64,000 bases of DNA from Bostrychus sinensis (GCA_020698575.1 CM036245.1:7107173-7171172); one strand, 5' to 3'; shown: positions 12,361 through 24,552, counted from the stretch's first letter. Notes: generated from the sequence alone by a model not told the origin. Numbers and translations: made by a program.

Positions 12361-12790
12361 TACATCATAGAAATAGTACACATTTATATTTTTTCTACTT
12401 TTTTCTTTTGCACAGATATTTTAATGAACTTCTGCCCTGATCATAAATACCAAATATTTCAATATTTTCAGAATTTTAACCATTTTATGCCAGGTTATGT
12501 AATAGCATCTATTGTTTATATGCTATGTATCTAAGAATCACTCCTATTAAAATCCATTAAAACTGGTTGTAACTTTTTTGTTACTACAAAAAAAATCCCA
12601 AATCCATTCAAATTATTTTTGTTGGTAATCTTTGATATAATGTTCTCCCCTAGAAAAATCATTTTTGCATTGAAAATATTTATTTTTTTGTGTGTTTTTA
12701 CAAAAAATAAGGGAGAGAGAGATGCTATTACATAAACTGGCATAAAAAGGCCTAAAATTCTGAAAATATTAAAATATTTTCAGAATTTTA
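12361..12790. mobile_element. AT-rich foldback (long inverted repeat) element
   Basis: The arm at 12461-12510 is the imperfect reverse complement of 12719-12770; each contains a TTTTATGCCAG-type word and ATGTAATAGCATCT. The right end carries an extra perfect palindrome with 18-bp arms at 12753-12770 and 12773-12790, separated by 2 bp. A diverged relative lies at 21761-22090. No coding capacity. Confidence 0.75.
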
Positions 12791-13584
12791 ATCCAGAAGT
12801 TGATTTAAAGCTTAGAAAAATATGAATGTAAACTATTTCTGTTGTGTTTTCTGACAGGGATAACTGCATAATGAAATGATAATAAGTAAAGTATCCAGTT
12901 ATCTTCTGGTTATGTTTAGATTTTGCACATTTACCTTTCCCCAGTTCATGTTAACTTTGTGTCTTTGCTCCTGTGGATTATAATCTTCTCGACCCTGACT
13001 CTAAACGCCCAGAGCCTGCGCAGGGCCTTGATCGATGACGTGGTAGAAAAATGAAACTCGTGAGTTGTTGTTTTTTTTTTTTTTGCTCCCACATTCGGGA
13101 CGGCCTGGATCCGCGGCGGCGCCAGGGGAGGTTAGCTGGGTTAAGATCCTTAGCTCCAGCGGCTAAACCTCTTTTGGAGCTGGTCCTTATTAATCTGCCC
13201 CCCACCCACCCCCACCGCCAAGACATTAGCACCAGGTTTAGGCCGATTTAGCGCCGCTTTGCTAACGCCCCCAGCCGGATCTGTCAAAGGACACACAACA
13301 TGGAAACACAAATACAGAGGAGCAGGGTTTTTGACTTGACTTTAGTAAACATCGGACTACTGACAAAAACCTGTGTTCATTCTGTACTATCCCATTTATG
13401 CAAGTGCCAAATTTAAACATAACATCATCTAGGCTTTATTTTTAATGATTTTAACATGATACAATTCACAAGTTCTCTCACCAGCAAAGTAAGAGAAAGT
13501 GTGTATTTTAGTGCTGAACATCTCAACATAAGGAAAAATAAAAACATTATTGTGCTTTAAATAAATACAAGAGACAGTCTCTCA
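12791..13584. other. unique non-coding DNA
   Basis: Contains a poly-T run (13069-13084) followed by a GC-rich stretch to about 13270. No exon with splice borders and open frame could be supported. Confidence 0.4.
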
Positions 13585-13760
13585 CAGCAAGGAAGGTCCC
13601 GGGTTTGATTGCCAGACCGTGTGGAGTCTTACTGTGTGGAGTTAAGCATGTTCTCCGGGTGCTCTGGTTTACCCCATCGACCTAAAACATGCACAGTAGG
13701 CTCATCCTGCAGGTTCTCCTGACCAGGATCCTGACTCAGAGCTGGGCGAGGGCTCCCTGA
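13585..13760 (+). mobile_element. tRNA-headed retroposon fragment (GTGTGGAGTTTGCATGTTCTCC family)
   Basis: Begins with a tRNA-like part (CTCTCACAGCAAGGAAGGTC, then GGGTTTGATTGCC resembling a B box). It continues with GTTCTCCGGGTGCTCTGGTT and ends near GCTGGGCGAGGGCTCC. The same family occurs at 16290, 31855, 37905-38545 (minus) and 59930. I recognise it as a very common teleost dispersed repeat; the head suggests SINE ancestry. Confidence 0.7.
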
Positions 13761-14013
13761 GTTTCCTAAATGTGTCTTTGTAACTCATTAACTAAGCTTC
13801 TTACCACCTTTACAATGACACTTAGGCTTACTCCACAACAAAACACATGACTGCATTATAGGGCGCTTTGGACTGATGCACCATTATTGTTATTATTATG
13901 AGAAGAGTAGGTAAGTGACAGTTTAATGCATAATATTACTATAGTATTAGAAGTACTGTATATATCTATTTAAAAGTTCGGTGTATTGTTATTTGGACAT
14001 TACATTTTATGTA

Positions 14014-14593
14014 CCGTATTTTCTGCACTATAAGGCGCACCTAAAAGCCTTTAATTTTCTCAAAAATCGACAGTGCGCCTTATAATCCGATGCGCCTTAT
14101 ATATGGATCAGTGTTGGTTAATTATGGCTACCGTATTCAGGGGGCAGTCGCCGAAGTGACAGCTGGTAAAAATGATAAAGGGGAATTCCAGTCCCAGCTG
14201 TTCATGTGTGCCATAGGCGTGTTTATGGATCCTGCCGCAAAAGAACAAGGAGGCGCAGCCTTTGTTCCATCTCAGTAGAAGAGTTGCGACATTGAGGGGA
14301 CAGAAAACTGAGCGCTCGAACGCTGTTCATGTAGCTTTGAACTGTGACAAATGGAGTTGGAAATACATTGTTTTCAACGAGGGAGTTGTAAGAACGCTGG
14401 TTTGTATTCTATTAATAAAGTTTGACTGACTGACTTATCTGACTGTTTTATTGACATTCCCTTTAGCGCAGCTCCATCTAGTGGATGCGCCTTATAATGC
14501 GGTACGCCCTATATATGAAAACAGTTTTAAAATACGCCATTAATTGAAGGTGCGCCTTATAATCCGATGCACCTTATAGTGCGGAAAATACAG
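14014..14593. mobile_element. Tc2/mariner-like MITE with TA duplication
   Basis: Inverted ends CCGTATTTTCTGCACTATAA and its near-complement at the right are followed or preceded by TA (14012-14013 and 14594-14595). Internal copies of TGCGCCTTATAATCCGATGC repeat near both ends. Length is 580 bp. The ends match the Kanga/Tc2 type of pogo-related elements as I know them. A 62-codon frame at 14090-14278 is inside it and matches no family I recognise. Confidence 0.85.
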
Positions 14594-14595
14594 TA

Positions 14596-16285
14596 ATCAT
14601 TGTTTCAGTTATCCTCGGAGTGACGTTATTGCCGAGTTACTGTTCCGGTTGTCAAGTCAGGATATGATAATGACAATAATGACAAGTACAAATGAAAGTA
14701 CTGTGATGATTTAAAAAAAAGTCAAGCAAAGTGTGACACTATGAGTTTAAATAATTCACTCACGCAGCGTTGTTACATTTACGACATGCAGAGGATGGAG
14801 TTGGCTGTTGTTAACGCTAACTCGGTGTAGACGTTAGCAAGATTAGCAACAACAGAGCATTACAGCGCATTTTATACCTGAAAACGGACAGGTGGTGTAA
14901 ATCCACCATTCTCAAACTGGAGTCCCTGGACCATAAGTTGAGGGTCTGCGAAAACATTTTTATTAATTGATAATCATTTATAATCATGAATTGTGTTATG
15001 GTATATCAATATAAACAAATCTAAATGTTAATGGGAACCACTACAGCAATAAAATAAACCTTCAGAGTGACTAAACCTTACTAATATTAGGTTTTAGGAC
15101 GTTTTAAACTCCTGGTGATTGTGACGACCCACTGCAAATCACGACTGAGAGCGGAGGATGCTGTAAAGAGGTCCTTGGGATTTTTTCTCTCCTGTAAAGA
15201 GGACCGAGAACCCCTGCTGTAAATAACAATGTAGTAGAAGATGATGCTGAAGCAAGATGAATACTGTGAGTACTTGAGACAAACCAATGCATTTTAAGCT
15301 GTTTTTGCTGAACAATATGCCGCTAGTTGACTAATATCTAACTGTATCAGCTAAATAAAAGTCCTTTTTTTAAATAATAAAAATAATCCTGCCACTAGTT
15401 CCACTGTAGAGCTCAGAGTGAAGTAAAGCCATGTCCCATCCAATAAATAAAGGCATGAAAAGATCACAGAAGTCTTTAAAACATCACTTCTTTCAGCATA
15501 CAGTAGTGTCACCTTATGTACTGGGTTCTAAAATGTGCTTCCAGGTCTGCAACTGTCTGTGAAGTCAAAATAATTCTGTCCCTAATCAACTCTAAAACAC
15601 ACAAGTTCAAAACAAAGCTTGTTTTCGCAGACGTTTTGTGAACTGTAGCCTGGAGCTGGGCCCTTTCACACCTAAATCCTCCGCGCCTTCCCCTGACACC
15701 CCGGCTGTGGTCGGGGTGAGCTAAGACCCCGGCCTATCCAGGATTATCCCGCCTGTAAGAGCCTTACCCAGAGCAGCCCTGACCACTACTGTCTGTGCTA
15801 CAGCAGTTTTCACACACAACAAATTACACTGAGAGATCCAAAACCTTAGTCCGGCTTAATCCAGACCCGGGTCAGACTGGTAATTGGGATTTTTGACACT
15901 TTTTTTTGGGGGTCATTTAGCCTAATGATAAGACAAGAGCAACCCCAGAAGAGAAACGACAAAAAGGAAGAAGACATAATGAGCATCTGTATTTAGTCTG
16001 GGTTCTTCCAGTCTGCATACCAACTTACTTTTCTCTGTGGGAAAACGTTGAACTCCCTTTCATAGCCATTTCCACTTTAGCCTTTATAAAAACTCCCATT
16101 GAACTGTTTATCTTAATCTGCCTTGTATTCTTTGGTTGTTTGGCTGTTCAATTGCATTCAGACGGAGTTTATTCTGTGTCCACTGTAACCTGCCCCATAG
16201 AAAGTATATATAAAAATATGTAATAATGTATTTGTTTTAGATTTTGTACTGAATTAAGGCTGGTCTACACTATAATAATTTGATG
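14596..16285. other. unique non-coding DNA
   Basis: No gene supported. Positions 14905-14945 (CCATTCTCAAACTGG, then AGTCCCTGGACC) look like a decayed hAT-type end. The rest is AT-rich or unique. Confidence 0.4.
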
Positions 16286-16360
16286 GCAAAGTCGTTAACA
16301 CGGTTGTCTCACAGAAAGAAGGTCCCAGGTTTTTATTCCCGGACTGTGCGGGACCGTTTT
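16286..16360 (+). mobile_element. tRNA-headed retroposon fragment
   Basis: Contains the head words TTGTCTCACAGAAAGAAGGT and CCCAGGTTTTTATTCCCGG, matching the head of the family at 13585. Truncated after the head. Confidence 0.55.
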
Positions 16361-16825
16361 TGAGATATTTTACAGCCTTTATTGGATAGAGCAGTTGAGA
16401 AGAGACAGAAAATTATGGGGGAGAAAGCAGGGGAGAGACATTCGGCAAGCGTGTTTGTGTGCCACAGCTCTGCGGTGTTCCCAGTCTGCAGTTACCTGAC
16501 CTGGTTTCTTTCCAAAACCAGGACAATCTGGTTCCTCGGCCACAGCAAACCGTTTCCCCTCAAGTCGATTGGGATCTGGCCTATGACAGCTGTTTATCTG
16601 CAGCATCTCTTAACATTTCTTATAATAAAATAACCAAAATAATAACTTCTCTGACCTGATTAACAACATTTATTGCTTTTCTTCGTCACCTGTTGGTTCT
16701 GCTGAAGTCCTGCGTTGTTATTCAGTCCTTTATGGGATTTTTTTACTTTGTCTTGTTTTCATTTTAACAACAGTAAAGTCTCTCTGACGTCCGATGTAGC
16801 GACCACATTCAAACAAACCCACTTT
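16361..16825. other. unique non-coding DNA
   Basis: Nothing supportable; overlapping short frames on both strands only. Confidence 0.4.
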
Positions 16826-17060
16826 TTTCACAAGTCTTTGTACAACTGGCTTCTGCTGCTGTTCACAAATAAGGACAGAGCTGCTCATAATATGACGCAA
16901 TCTGGTGTTTCATGGCAAAACTAGCAAGAATCTACAATGTTTGTTTTGGTTTCAGGTCAGCAGTGCACTGTTTAAACCCCACCCTTCGTTTCTCTGATTG
17001 GTTACTCCACCTGTGATTGTTCCACCCTTAGAAACAAAACTCAAACCATGAGGAACCAGA
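16826..17060 (+). repeat. dispersed repeat shared with 53125-53290
   Basis: AGTCTTTGTACAACTGGCTT, CAGAGCTGCTCATAAT and TTTCTCTGATTGGTT occur in the same order at 53133-53290. The two copies are diverged and have different surroundings, so this is an interspersed repeat rather than a local duplication. The family is not recognised. Confidence 0.65.
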
Positions 17061-18480
17061 CTGACTTCTTTGTATAGAATCGGAAAAGAGTTAATCTCCA
17101 GTGGTCATCTATCAAAAGTGGTCCAAAGAAGCTATAAGACAACATGCTGAAGACGTTAAAGCTGGTTCAGATTGAAGGTTTGTTGCCTATGGGGCTGCAA
17201 ATGGGGGCAAGTCATGATCAGTGTAGATTTCCTTAATCTAGAGTTGAATATTGCGAAAAAACACCTCTGAAGTGGTGGTCTAATGCGTTTCTTTGTGATT
17301 TAAACATTTACTGCATGTTTTCTGACCCTACCAACATGGCCGCCGTGACATTTCCCCCTCTCCTTACATGTGTCCAGTTTAAACTCATGATAATCTTCTG
17401 CTGAAAAACTGTACAACTTCATTGAAGTGGAGGAGAGCCACTGGGGAGGCCGCTGATTCACTCTGTGCCTCTCTGTCCCGGGACGTGGGTTTATAGCGGG
17501 GCTGAGGAGCTGAAGGATTACACACCAGCGATGGGTGTTGTGTTTTGGCCAGAGCTCCACTTGGGCCCGTCCCAGTCCAAAAGCTAAGCGCCGAAGCCGT
17601 GAAATGCGTTTTATTGTCCCTTAATCCTGGGTCTATGGTGGATCCTGGTTCACAGTGTGTTCTGGGGGCAGAGCGGGCGGGTTGCTGTGTGTTTGGAGGA
17701 GGGAGGGAGGGGTGGTACTCCCCGGGGGCCGTGAATAATTGGACAAATTTGCACAGCAGGGGTGAAGGCACACGCTCGGCGGGAGGCTTGATTTATGGAC
17801 ATAGCTCCACAGACACTGACGGAGGGACGGGGCACCAGCAAATGAAGGTTATCCAGGAATATCTTCACTGATTTAACAAATTTAAGAACCATTTTTGATT
17901 TTGAAGTTTGTAGAAATGATCTTTGTAAATAGATAGCATTTTATCATTACAAAAAAATTAATTTGGATGATTTCCCTGTTTGTAGAAACCATGTGAATAT
18001 AAGTTTAATTAAATTTAGATTTTTACACAGAAATAGACAAGTTTATTATATTTTAAAATGTAATAAATTGTGTTAAAGGTGCTTTGAGCAGTATTTTTTT
18101 TTTATTATTATTCCATGAAAATGACCCACATGTCTCCCAAGATATGAGGTAAACATGTTTAAAACTAATTTTAGTTTTACTGATAACAATGGTAAGGCTG
18201 ATTTATTCACAATTAAAAATATATTTTACAAAGTTGTTTATGTTTACATTTTTTGTTTTGGTTGTAAAACTGCATTAACGATCATCCAATCACAGAAGAG
18301 ACTGCAGTACTGCTTTCAAACCAGTGCGGGCGCATGCTGCTTGCAGAACCTTTTAAAATAAAAATAATAAAAAACAGAAGAATATAAACAAAACAATGAC
18401 ATTAACATAACCATGAAACTACCTTTAACTAGAAAATACTAAAAACAGCAGAAGCAGTATAAGCTAAACTATATTCAAAC
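17061..18480. other. unique non-coding DNA
   Basis: GC-richer at 17420-17850 with overlapping frames on both strands up to 128 codons. No splice-site logic or protein-like features. AT-rich after 17870. Confidence 0.4.
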
Positions 18481-18582
18481 CCAATTCCAAATGTGGCTTG
18501 GATGATTTGATTAATGCAATTGTTAGGACTGTCTCCAAAAAAGCGCTATATAAGACCTATGCATTATTATTATTATAAATTA
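18481..18582 (+). mobile_element. SINE/LINE 3'-tail fragment
   Basis: AAGCGCTATATAAGACCTAT followed by ATTATTATTATT is the usual 3' end of teleost SINEs with CR1/L2-type tails (compare 38455-38493). The 5' part is lost. Confidence 0.55.
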
Positions 18583-19764
18583 AGGCTGAGTGATATGGCA
18601 AAAAATAAAAATAATAATAATATCTAGATTTGTTTCAATTTTCAGACAATTTTTATTTTTCTTCTTTTATTTCTCTTTTTCTGTTATAATTTATACACTA
18701 TGTAAAGTCTTGTTAAAAGACACTAGAAGCTCCAGAGCACAGGAATTATCTGCACACAAAGTTACAGAGCACTGCTACACAATTGGTTTATACTGCTACC
18801 GGCTAAACAAAGGCAGCACAGAGGTAGTACGACTCTTTTCTCTGCCATTATCAGTGTTTTTAACATCTGCAGAGTCTCTACAGTCAGTATTTAAACTGCT
18901 CTGGGCACTAGGAGTAGCATTAGCCGCAGCACAGGAAGGGGGATGCTATTTCAGCTATATACGATTTTACAAAATGCTCTTTTTATACACAGTCTTACTC
19001 AAATGTTTGCAGTCTTTTGCAAAGTCCTGATCCAACTGCTTTGTAAGTAGTAATTGATTCTATCACATACTTTTCTAGCCTTTCGTTGCCTCGTGTGAAC
19101 TTGTTTGAGACATGCTGCTGCCGTCAAAATTCAAAATTAGCCTCTGTGCAAAGCCTCGTTTCTGCAGCTTTCATCCAAACATCGTCTAAACAGGAGCCTC
19201 TTTAGTTAATGCGGAGTCAGACCCGAGGTTTACGACTCACAGACAAATGACTTCACCCCTCTGTTCTCTCTTAAATCCTCACACAGAGCCCAGTGTAGCC
19301 TGTAGTCGTCGTCTTGTTGACTGGTTTTTCTCCCCTCTCTCATTAGACGTCTTTGATGCATCCACTCACACTTCGCTCAGAGTTTCCAGAGCAGCAGCAG
19401 TGACGGCCATCTTGTTTGAGGACGCTCGTGTGTGTGTGTGTGTGTCTGTGTGCGCTACAGTAGGTCATAACAGTGAGGAGAACACATCGTCGGCCGCACA
19501 CGAACTCTCAGTCCCGGCGTCTTTTATACACTGGAGTAAAGCTTTGCCTTGTTTTTCCCTGTCATTTTGAGTATTAGCTGTGGTCTGTGCGCTGACAGGG
19601 GCCCATTATGTGGCCTCTGTGTGTGAGAATGTGTCTCTGGTGTCAAATCTATGGGACAATGGTGAAAATCAAAGCAACAAAATAGGAAAATTACAATGCA
19701 ACATTATCCTCTGTCTATGTGAATCTATATTGAAGCAGAAGTGTAAGCATCCAGCCACAGGGGG
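18583..19764. other. unique non-coding DNA
   Basis: Starts with AGGCTGAGTGATATGGC, possibly a decayed MITE end. The 146-codon frame at 18590-19030 is hydrophobic because of T-rich sequence and has no recognisable domain. A short (TG)n lies at 19427-19450. Confidence 0.4.
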
Positions 19765-19872
19765 GTCTCTTTGTGCCAGTCCCAAGCCAAAATAAATGAA
19801 GAGGGTTCGCGTCAGGAAGGCGTAATGCAGATGACTTGCTGTGGCGACTCCAGAAGGTGAAAGCTAAAAAGA
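19765..19872 (+). mobile_element. LINE 3'-tail fragment
   Basis: TTTGTGCCAGTCCCAAGCC, GAGGGTTCGCGTCAGGAAGG and GCTGTGGCGACTCCAGAAGG are in the order of a very common teleost non-LTR element 3' end. It is the most complete copy of this tail in the window. Confidence 0.6.
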
Positions 19873-19924
19873 AAGGACAAAAAAGTATTACCTACCAGCT
19901 ACTACTGCAACTATCTACTGCAAC

Positions 19925-19927
19925 TAT

Positions 19928-19958
<31 letters not shown>

Positions 19959-19960
19959 AC
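19925..19960 (+). repeat. (CTA)n microsatellite
   Basis: Roughly eleven CTA/ACT triplets, the complement-strand form of the TAG repeats abundant elsewhere in the window. Confidence 0.8.
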
Positions 19961-21760
19961 CAAAACCTGGGCTCACTGCCAAGGTCAATACTTTTATTAA
20001 TTTAAACAACATAAAAATGTAAAAATGATGACAACAAAAAGCTTTAAACAGCAGCTGAAACGGCCAGGAGGCTCTCAGACAGCACTGCTCAGGAGTCAGT
20101 ACAGAGACAAGTCTTTACTGTTTGATTTTATCCACAAACTCCTGCTCACACTTCTCTTCTGCTGTACACTGAAGTTAGTTTAGAGTTTTCAGCGCGAGTC
20201 CAGCCCGAGCCTGTCGCCAGGGAGAGAAATAAAAATGAACGAGCGGTACGGTGCTGCAGGTGAATGTAAAAAGTTTAGTTAACTTTTGGTGTATTATTTA
20301 TTAACCTTTTGAATTCCTCCACTACACAAAACAGCCATGAATCTTGTTATTCTGTGATGTATCTTGCTGTTGCTACTAAAAACACAGGTACCTGCTCTGT
20401 TGGCTGCGTCCGAAACAGAGCAAAGGATCATGGTCTATGTAGTTCTTTCTGCTTTTTACCACGCCACTGCAACAAAACTTTGTATTTTTGCACAGGGAGC
20501 CTACCGTTTGATCCCTAGTAAGTAATAGCAAGTCTGTAGATACTTTTTTACTCCTGCTTAAATCTCAGATGTTTATACTGACGACTGTAATGACTGTACC
20601 AATCTTCATCCTTCCTCATCAACAGAACACTCTAAATACTTTCACTACTTTATAGGTTCAGTGTTTCAAATAAGACAGAACCTTCATCGACTTCTTTTGT
20701 TACATTTTTCTGTCAAATTCCTAGATTTCATTTCCCATCCCCTGCCTCAGCTTCTCTCCTTTTCACTGCGGAAAAGCTACAAGCACAAAATTAACCAATA
20801 CCGCTTGTATTTCCAAATCTAGATCTTTTACATATAAGCCCTAAGTGAGAGGAAATCTGTGCTTTTGGCGCTCAAATCAGAAACACATGCTCCACTTTTC
20901 ACAAAAACCCACTTTCCTCTCGGTTCTTTTCACCCTGTTGAGTTCTTATGAAGGGAGCGTAGCGTGGCTCTACATTTGGCAGCGCTGACTTCACGGCGAT
21001 GCTTGCCGCGATAGCCCTGTGTATACTTTCGCCGGTCTGTGTTTCTTCGCGGGGTCGTCCCGGGAGAGGCACAGCTCGTTGGTTTTCTCAATGGAGGTTG
21101 TCTCCTGCACTTGGGCCGTCCCGTGTCGGTGCGAGTGTGTATATGCGGCCTGTGAAAACAACCTGTCGTGGAGAGGCTGCATTATTTCTTGGCTCAGAGC
21201 TATATAGGAGCTTTTATCAGAACGATCTCTCTGGTTTCCTCCGCCCGAGCGTGCACGTGGACAAACAGGCCGTGCACGCAGAGAGGGCGAGTGTGTAGTT
21301 CCCAAAGTGAATGCGCGTCGTCCCGGTGGTGTTTCTCCATTGTGTGAGAGGGAGGTTCATCTGGAAGTGGTTGAGATGCTGCTGGTGGCTTCGCGGTGAC
21401 TCACTCTGGGATTTTCATTACAATATCCACATTGTTTATTTGTTTCTCTGTTGCTCTGTGTCACCCCTTTGTCCTGCCGCGAGAGGGACGGGACGGGGAG
21501 GAAGCAGAGTGTAGGGCTGCACCCCTTTTTCACAATGGAAACACCTTCAAAAGCATGCACTGTGACCGATACATTTTAATCTGCTTATAAGGCAGAATAG
21601 TTTAACTCTTGTGCCCCAATGAGGACTATTTTTGTTTTGTTTGTTTGTTTTTTCAACTTTTCTCCCAACTTTTTGTGTTTTATCACTATGTTGATTTTCT
21701 AAACACAAATTTAATATTACTTCATGTTTACTCTAAATCTGCTATGTTGCACCTGTGATC
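19961..21760. other. unique DNA with a CpG-rich segment at 20985-21330
   Basis: The 20985-21330 segment has many CpG dinucleotides (GGCGATGCTTGCCGCGATAG, GGTCGTCCCGGG, CCGCCCGAGCG) and frames open on both strands. It could be a CpG island or a first exon, but no start, splice donor and protein family come together. No repeat family recognised. Confidence 0.4.
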
Positions 21761-22090
21761 CAGTCACAAAACATCATAGAAACAGTATAAATTCATATTT
21801 CTTCTACTTTTTTATGCATAAAATTTTTTAATTAACTTCTGCCCTGATCATAAACACCAAATATTTTACTATTTTCAGAATTTTAACCCTTTTTATGCCA
21901 GTGTATGTGATGACACCTATATTTTTACAATGAAATATTTTCAGTATTCTCAATGCAATGTATGTCAAAGATGACCAACAGCATAGATTTTTATGGATTT
22001 GGGATTTTTATTTATTCATTTTTTGTAGTTTTGTGTCTTTGTCATAACAGTTAATATTTTTCCCACTTTTTTTTTTTTTTTACATAAACC
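21761..22090. repeat. diverged copy of the AT-rich foldback element
   Basis: AACTTCTGCCCTGATCATAA, CAGAATTTTAACC and TTTTATGCCAG repeat the left part of 12420-12495. ATGGATTTGGGATTTTTAT is the reverse complement of 12590-12610. The inverted arms are less well kept than at 12461-12770. Confidence 0.6.
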
Positions 22091-22407
22091 TTTTGATCAG
22101 CTTGCTCCCTGACTGAAAATAATTTTTTTTTTATGTATTATGTTTTTATGATGTTTTGTGACAGGGACCCTTCTGTCAATGAACAGGAGTAACATAACTT
22201 TTTAAAACTGCAGTATAAAGGTTAAGACAAATATGACAAAAAAAAAAAATAATAATTTAAAAAGTGAACAAATTTCTGTACAGCTGATTGTGTTTTTGAT
22301 TTTACTTGGCTCCAAATGCTGCAGAAGACAGAAAAATACCAGAGGACAGTTCTTTATTGTGGAGCAGAGGCTGAAAACTGAATCTGACAAGCAGTAATCA
22401 GTGTTAA

Positions 22408-22410
22408 AAC

Positions 22411-22453
<43 letters not shown>

Positions 22454-22454
22454 G
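22408..22454 (+). repeat. (ATT)n microsatellite
   Basis: About 15 perfect ATT triplets. Confidence 0.95.
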
Positions 22455-22817
22455 AAAATGTCCACAATGATGCATGAGGACACAGAGAGATGTGTGTCCA
22501 GCGTTAGAAATAGAAAAAAAAAGAATTTAAATATAAGATTCAACTTTAAAAAGCTCTTCTCTTTAAACAGAGGTCTCCGTTGGCCCATGTCTTCCTGTTT
22601 TGTCGGCCCCTGTATCTGTTTGGCCCCTGTCAGTGTTTTCCCATGATGCCTCAGTGTCCTGTCGCCTGTGTGGTGGGGACATGTGTCTCAGGTCTGGAGT
22701 GGGCCTGTTTGTGTTGGCCCTGTCCCGCGCAGATCGATGCTCTGTGAAGTGCGTTTCGTGTGCTGTGTTAGTTTTGGCCGCACTTGAAAGAAGCTCACTG
22801 ATTGCACTTCCACATGT
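22455..22817. other. unique DNA before the 60-bp minisatellite
   Basis: No gene. Part of a chance 304-codon frame that continues through the tandem repeats. Confidence 0.4.
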
Positions 22818-22987
22818 CCCACTCACAGGGGTCCCCTGTCCCGAGTGGAGACGGGACGGACCTGCTGTCCTCTGTGTCCCACTCACAGGGGTCCCCTGTC
22901 CCGAGTGGAGACGGGACGGACCTGCTGTCCTCTGTGTCCCACTCACAGGGGTCTCTTGTCCTGAGTGGAGACGGACCTGCTGTCCTC
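22818..22987 (+). repeat. 60-bp tandem repeat, three units
   Basis: Units at 22818-22877 and 22878-22937 are identical or nearly so. The third (22938-22987) is shortened and diverged. Each starts CCCACTCACAGGGG and ends with a CTGCTGTCCTCTGTGT-type word. The end of the third unit is the start of the 24-bp array. Confidence 0.93.
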
Positions 22988-23480
22988 TAGAGCCTCTGTC
23001 CCTCTGTCCTCTAGAGCCTCTGTCCCTCTGTCCTCTAGAGCCTCTGTCCCTCTGTCTTCTAGAGCCTCTGTCCCTCTGTCTTCTAGAGCCTCTGTCCCTC
23101 TGTCTTCTAGAGCCTCTGTCCCTCTGTCCTCTAGAGCCTTTGTCCCTCTGTCTTCTAGAGCCTTTGTCCCTCTGTCTTCTAGAGCCTCTGTCCCTCTGTC
23201 TTCTAGAGCCTTTGTTCCTCTGTCTTCTAGAGCCTCTGTCCCACTGTCCTCTAGAGTGTCCTACTGTCCCATGTCCCTCTGGCCTCTCTTCTCAGTTCAC
23301 AGTTCCTACTGTCTTCTGTCCTTTCTTCTCTGTCCTTCTGTCTTCAGTCCTACTGTCCTTCAGTCCTCCTTCCCTCTTGCCTCTCTCCTACTGTCCTCTG
23401 CCCTACTGTCTTCTGTCCTCTCTCCTCTGTCCCACTGTCTTCTATACCCTGTGTCCTACTGTCTTCTGTCCTCTGTCCTA
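22985..23480 (+). repeat. 24-bp minisatellite grading into pyrimidine-rich DNA
   Basis: About 11-12 units of TCTAGAGCCTCTGTCCCTCT plus GTCC/GTCT, clean from 22985 to 23262, each with an XbaI site (TCTAGA). From 23263 to 23480 only CTGTCCT-type words persist. The period of 24 keeps frames open (poly-Leu/Ser/Pro), which explains the long reading frame here. Confidence 0.92.
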
Positions 23481-23499
23481 CTGTTTGTTTGTTTGTTTG

Positions 23500-23722
23500 A
23501 GTCTGTTGCATTAGATTATTAAAACTATCAATAAAAGCACTTTTTAAGCTTTTCTCCTTTGATTTCGTGTTAGTTCACAGGTTTTGGTCTCGAACTATAG
23601 TCTCGCTTTGCCTTGGTCTTTAAAAGTCTCCGTCCCGGTCGCAAACCCCAAAAGTCTCAGCCTTGTCTTAGTCTTGGTTCACTCTGGTCTTGGACTGGTC
23701 ATTAGTACACTGCAGGACTGAG
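23500..23722 (-). mobile_element. hAT-type GAGACC element, truncated copy
   Basis: GAGTCTGTTGCATTAGATTA, TTAGTTCACAGGTTTTGGTC and TAGTCTTGGTTCACTCTGGT match the order in 10390-10590. The left third is missing, and no target duplication is visible. Confidence 0.75.
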
Positions 23723-24409
23723 GTTTGTAATGTTTTTTGTCCACTCTCTGCTCAGACAAACGTAACGAGTCTCGGTTGGAGTGCATCTTTTTTGTTGATT
23801 TAGATTATTCTTATTTAGCTCTGAACATTTGTCTGAAGGTAATCACAAACCCTCGTCCTGTGAGAAGCAGAAGTGTCCAGCTCCGGCCCCTCTCTCTCTC
23901 TCTAAACAGCTCCATAAATCCAGCCTCCACTTACCTGCTGTAAAACCGTCACACACAGGACTTTATTGGACCACACACGTTTGAACAGCGACTGAACTCT
24001 CTCAAACTCACCAAAAAACACACACACACCCCCTTTCCCCCCTTACCCCGTCCTGTCCATAAACCCCGGGCCTTTTAACTCCTGTCATCCCCTGTTAGCC
24101 GTCCCGTTAGCCGCCGATTCTTATTGACAACGCTGAGTGGGAGGAGCTCCGCGCTAACAACATTAGCCGCATAGATCCTGTCACAGCCACTCCGTCAGCT
24201 CCTCAATGGGACAGGAAGGGAAAAAAAAAACTGAAATGAAATGAATCAGAGAGTATAATTCGATGGAGAGGCAGAGTTACACATCAGGCTTTCTACAAAT
24301 AGTCCCAACAATGCAGCGCCATTAACCGCCTTGACCTCCTTCCTGGGATGACGTCTTGGTCTGAGCGCGAGCACTCAGCTGCGCGCTCATTCATCTGCTT
24401 TCACTTAGT
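23723..24409. other. unique non-coding DNA
   Basis: 24050-24400 is of balanced composition and repeat-poor, a reasonable place to test for conserved non-coding sequence. No gene supported. Confidence 0.4.
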
Positions 24410-24545
24410 CCTCGTTTTCTGTTGGGGTCGGCTGGAGTCGATCTCGGCGACTATGGGCCTTAGGCAGGGCACAGCCTAGACACTGGTCAGTTAGTCCCAG
24501 AGCTGACACTTACAGACAACTATTCACTCTCACATTCATGTTTAA
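24410..24545 (+). mobile_element. teleost dispersed repeat (GACACTTAGAGACAACCATTCACTCTC family)
   Basis: GGGTCGGCTGGAGTCGATCT, AGTTAGTCCCAGAGCTGACA and CAACTATTCACTCTCACATT recur at 49450, 54925, 56920/58059 and 63480. I know the pattern as a very common teleost interspersed repeat. Truncated. Confidence 0.65.
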
Positions 24546-24552
24546 AGAGGTA

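Noticed and set aside
18590..19030. 146-codon hydrophobic frame as a small membrane protein
   Set aside because: Hydrophobicity comes from T-rich DNA; no signal of coding periodicity, splice sites or known family.
22600..23522. 304- and 185-codon frames with LSLCPLEP- or SSRASVPL-type repeats
   Set aside because: They cover the 60-bp and 24-bp minisatellites, both with periods divisible by three, and have no conserved domain.
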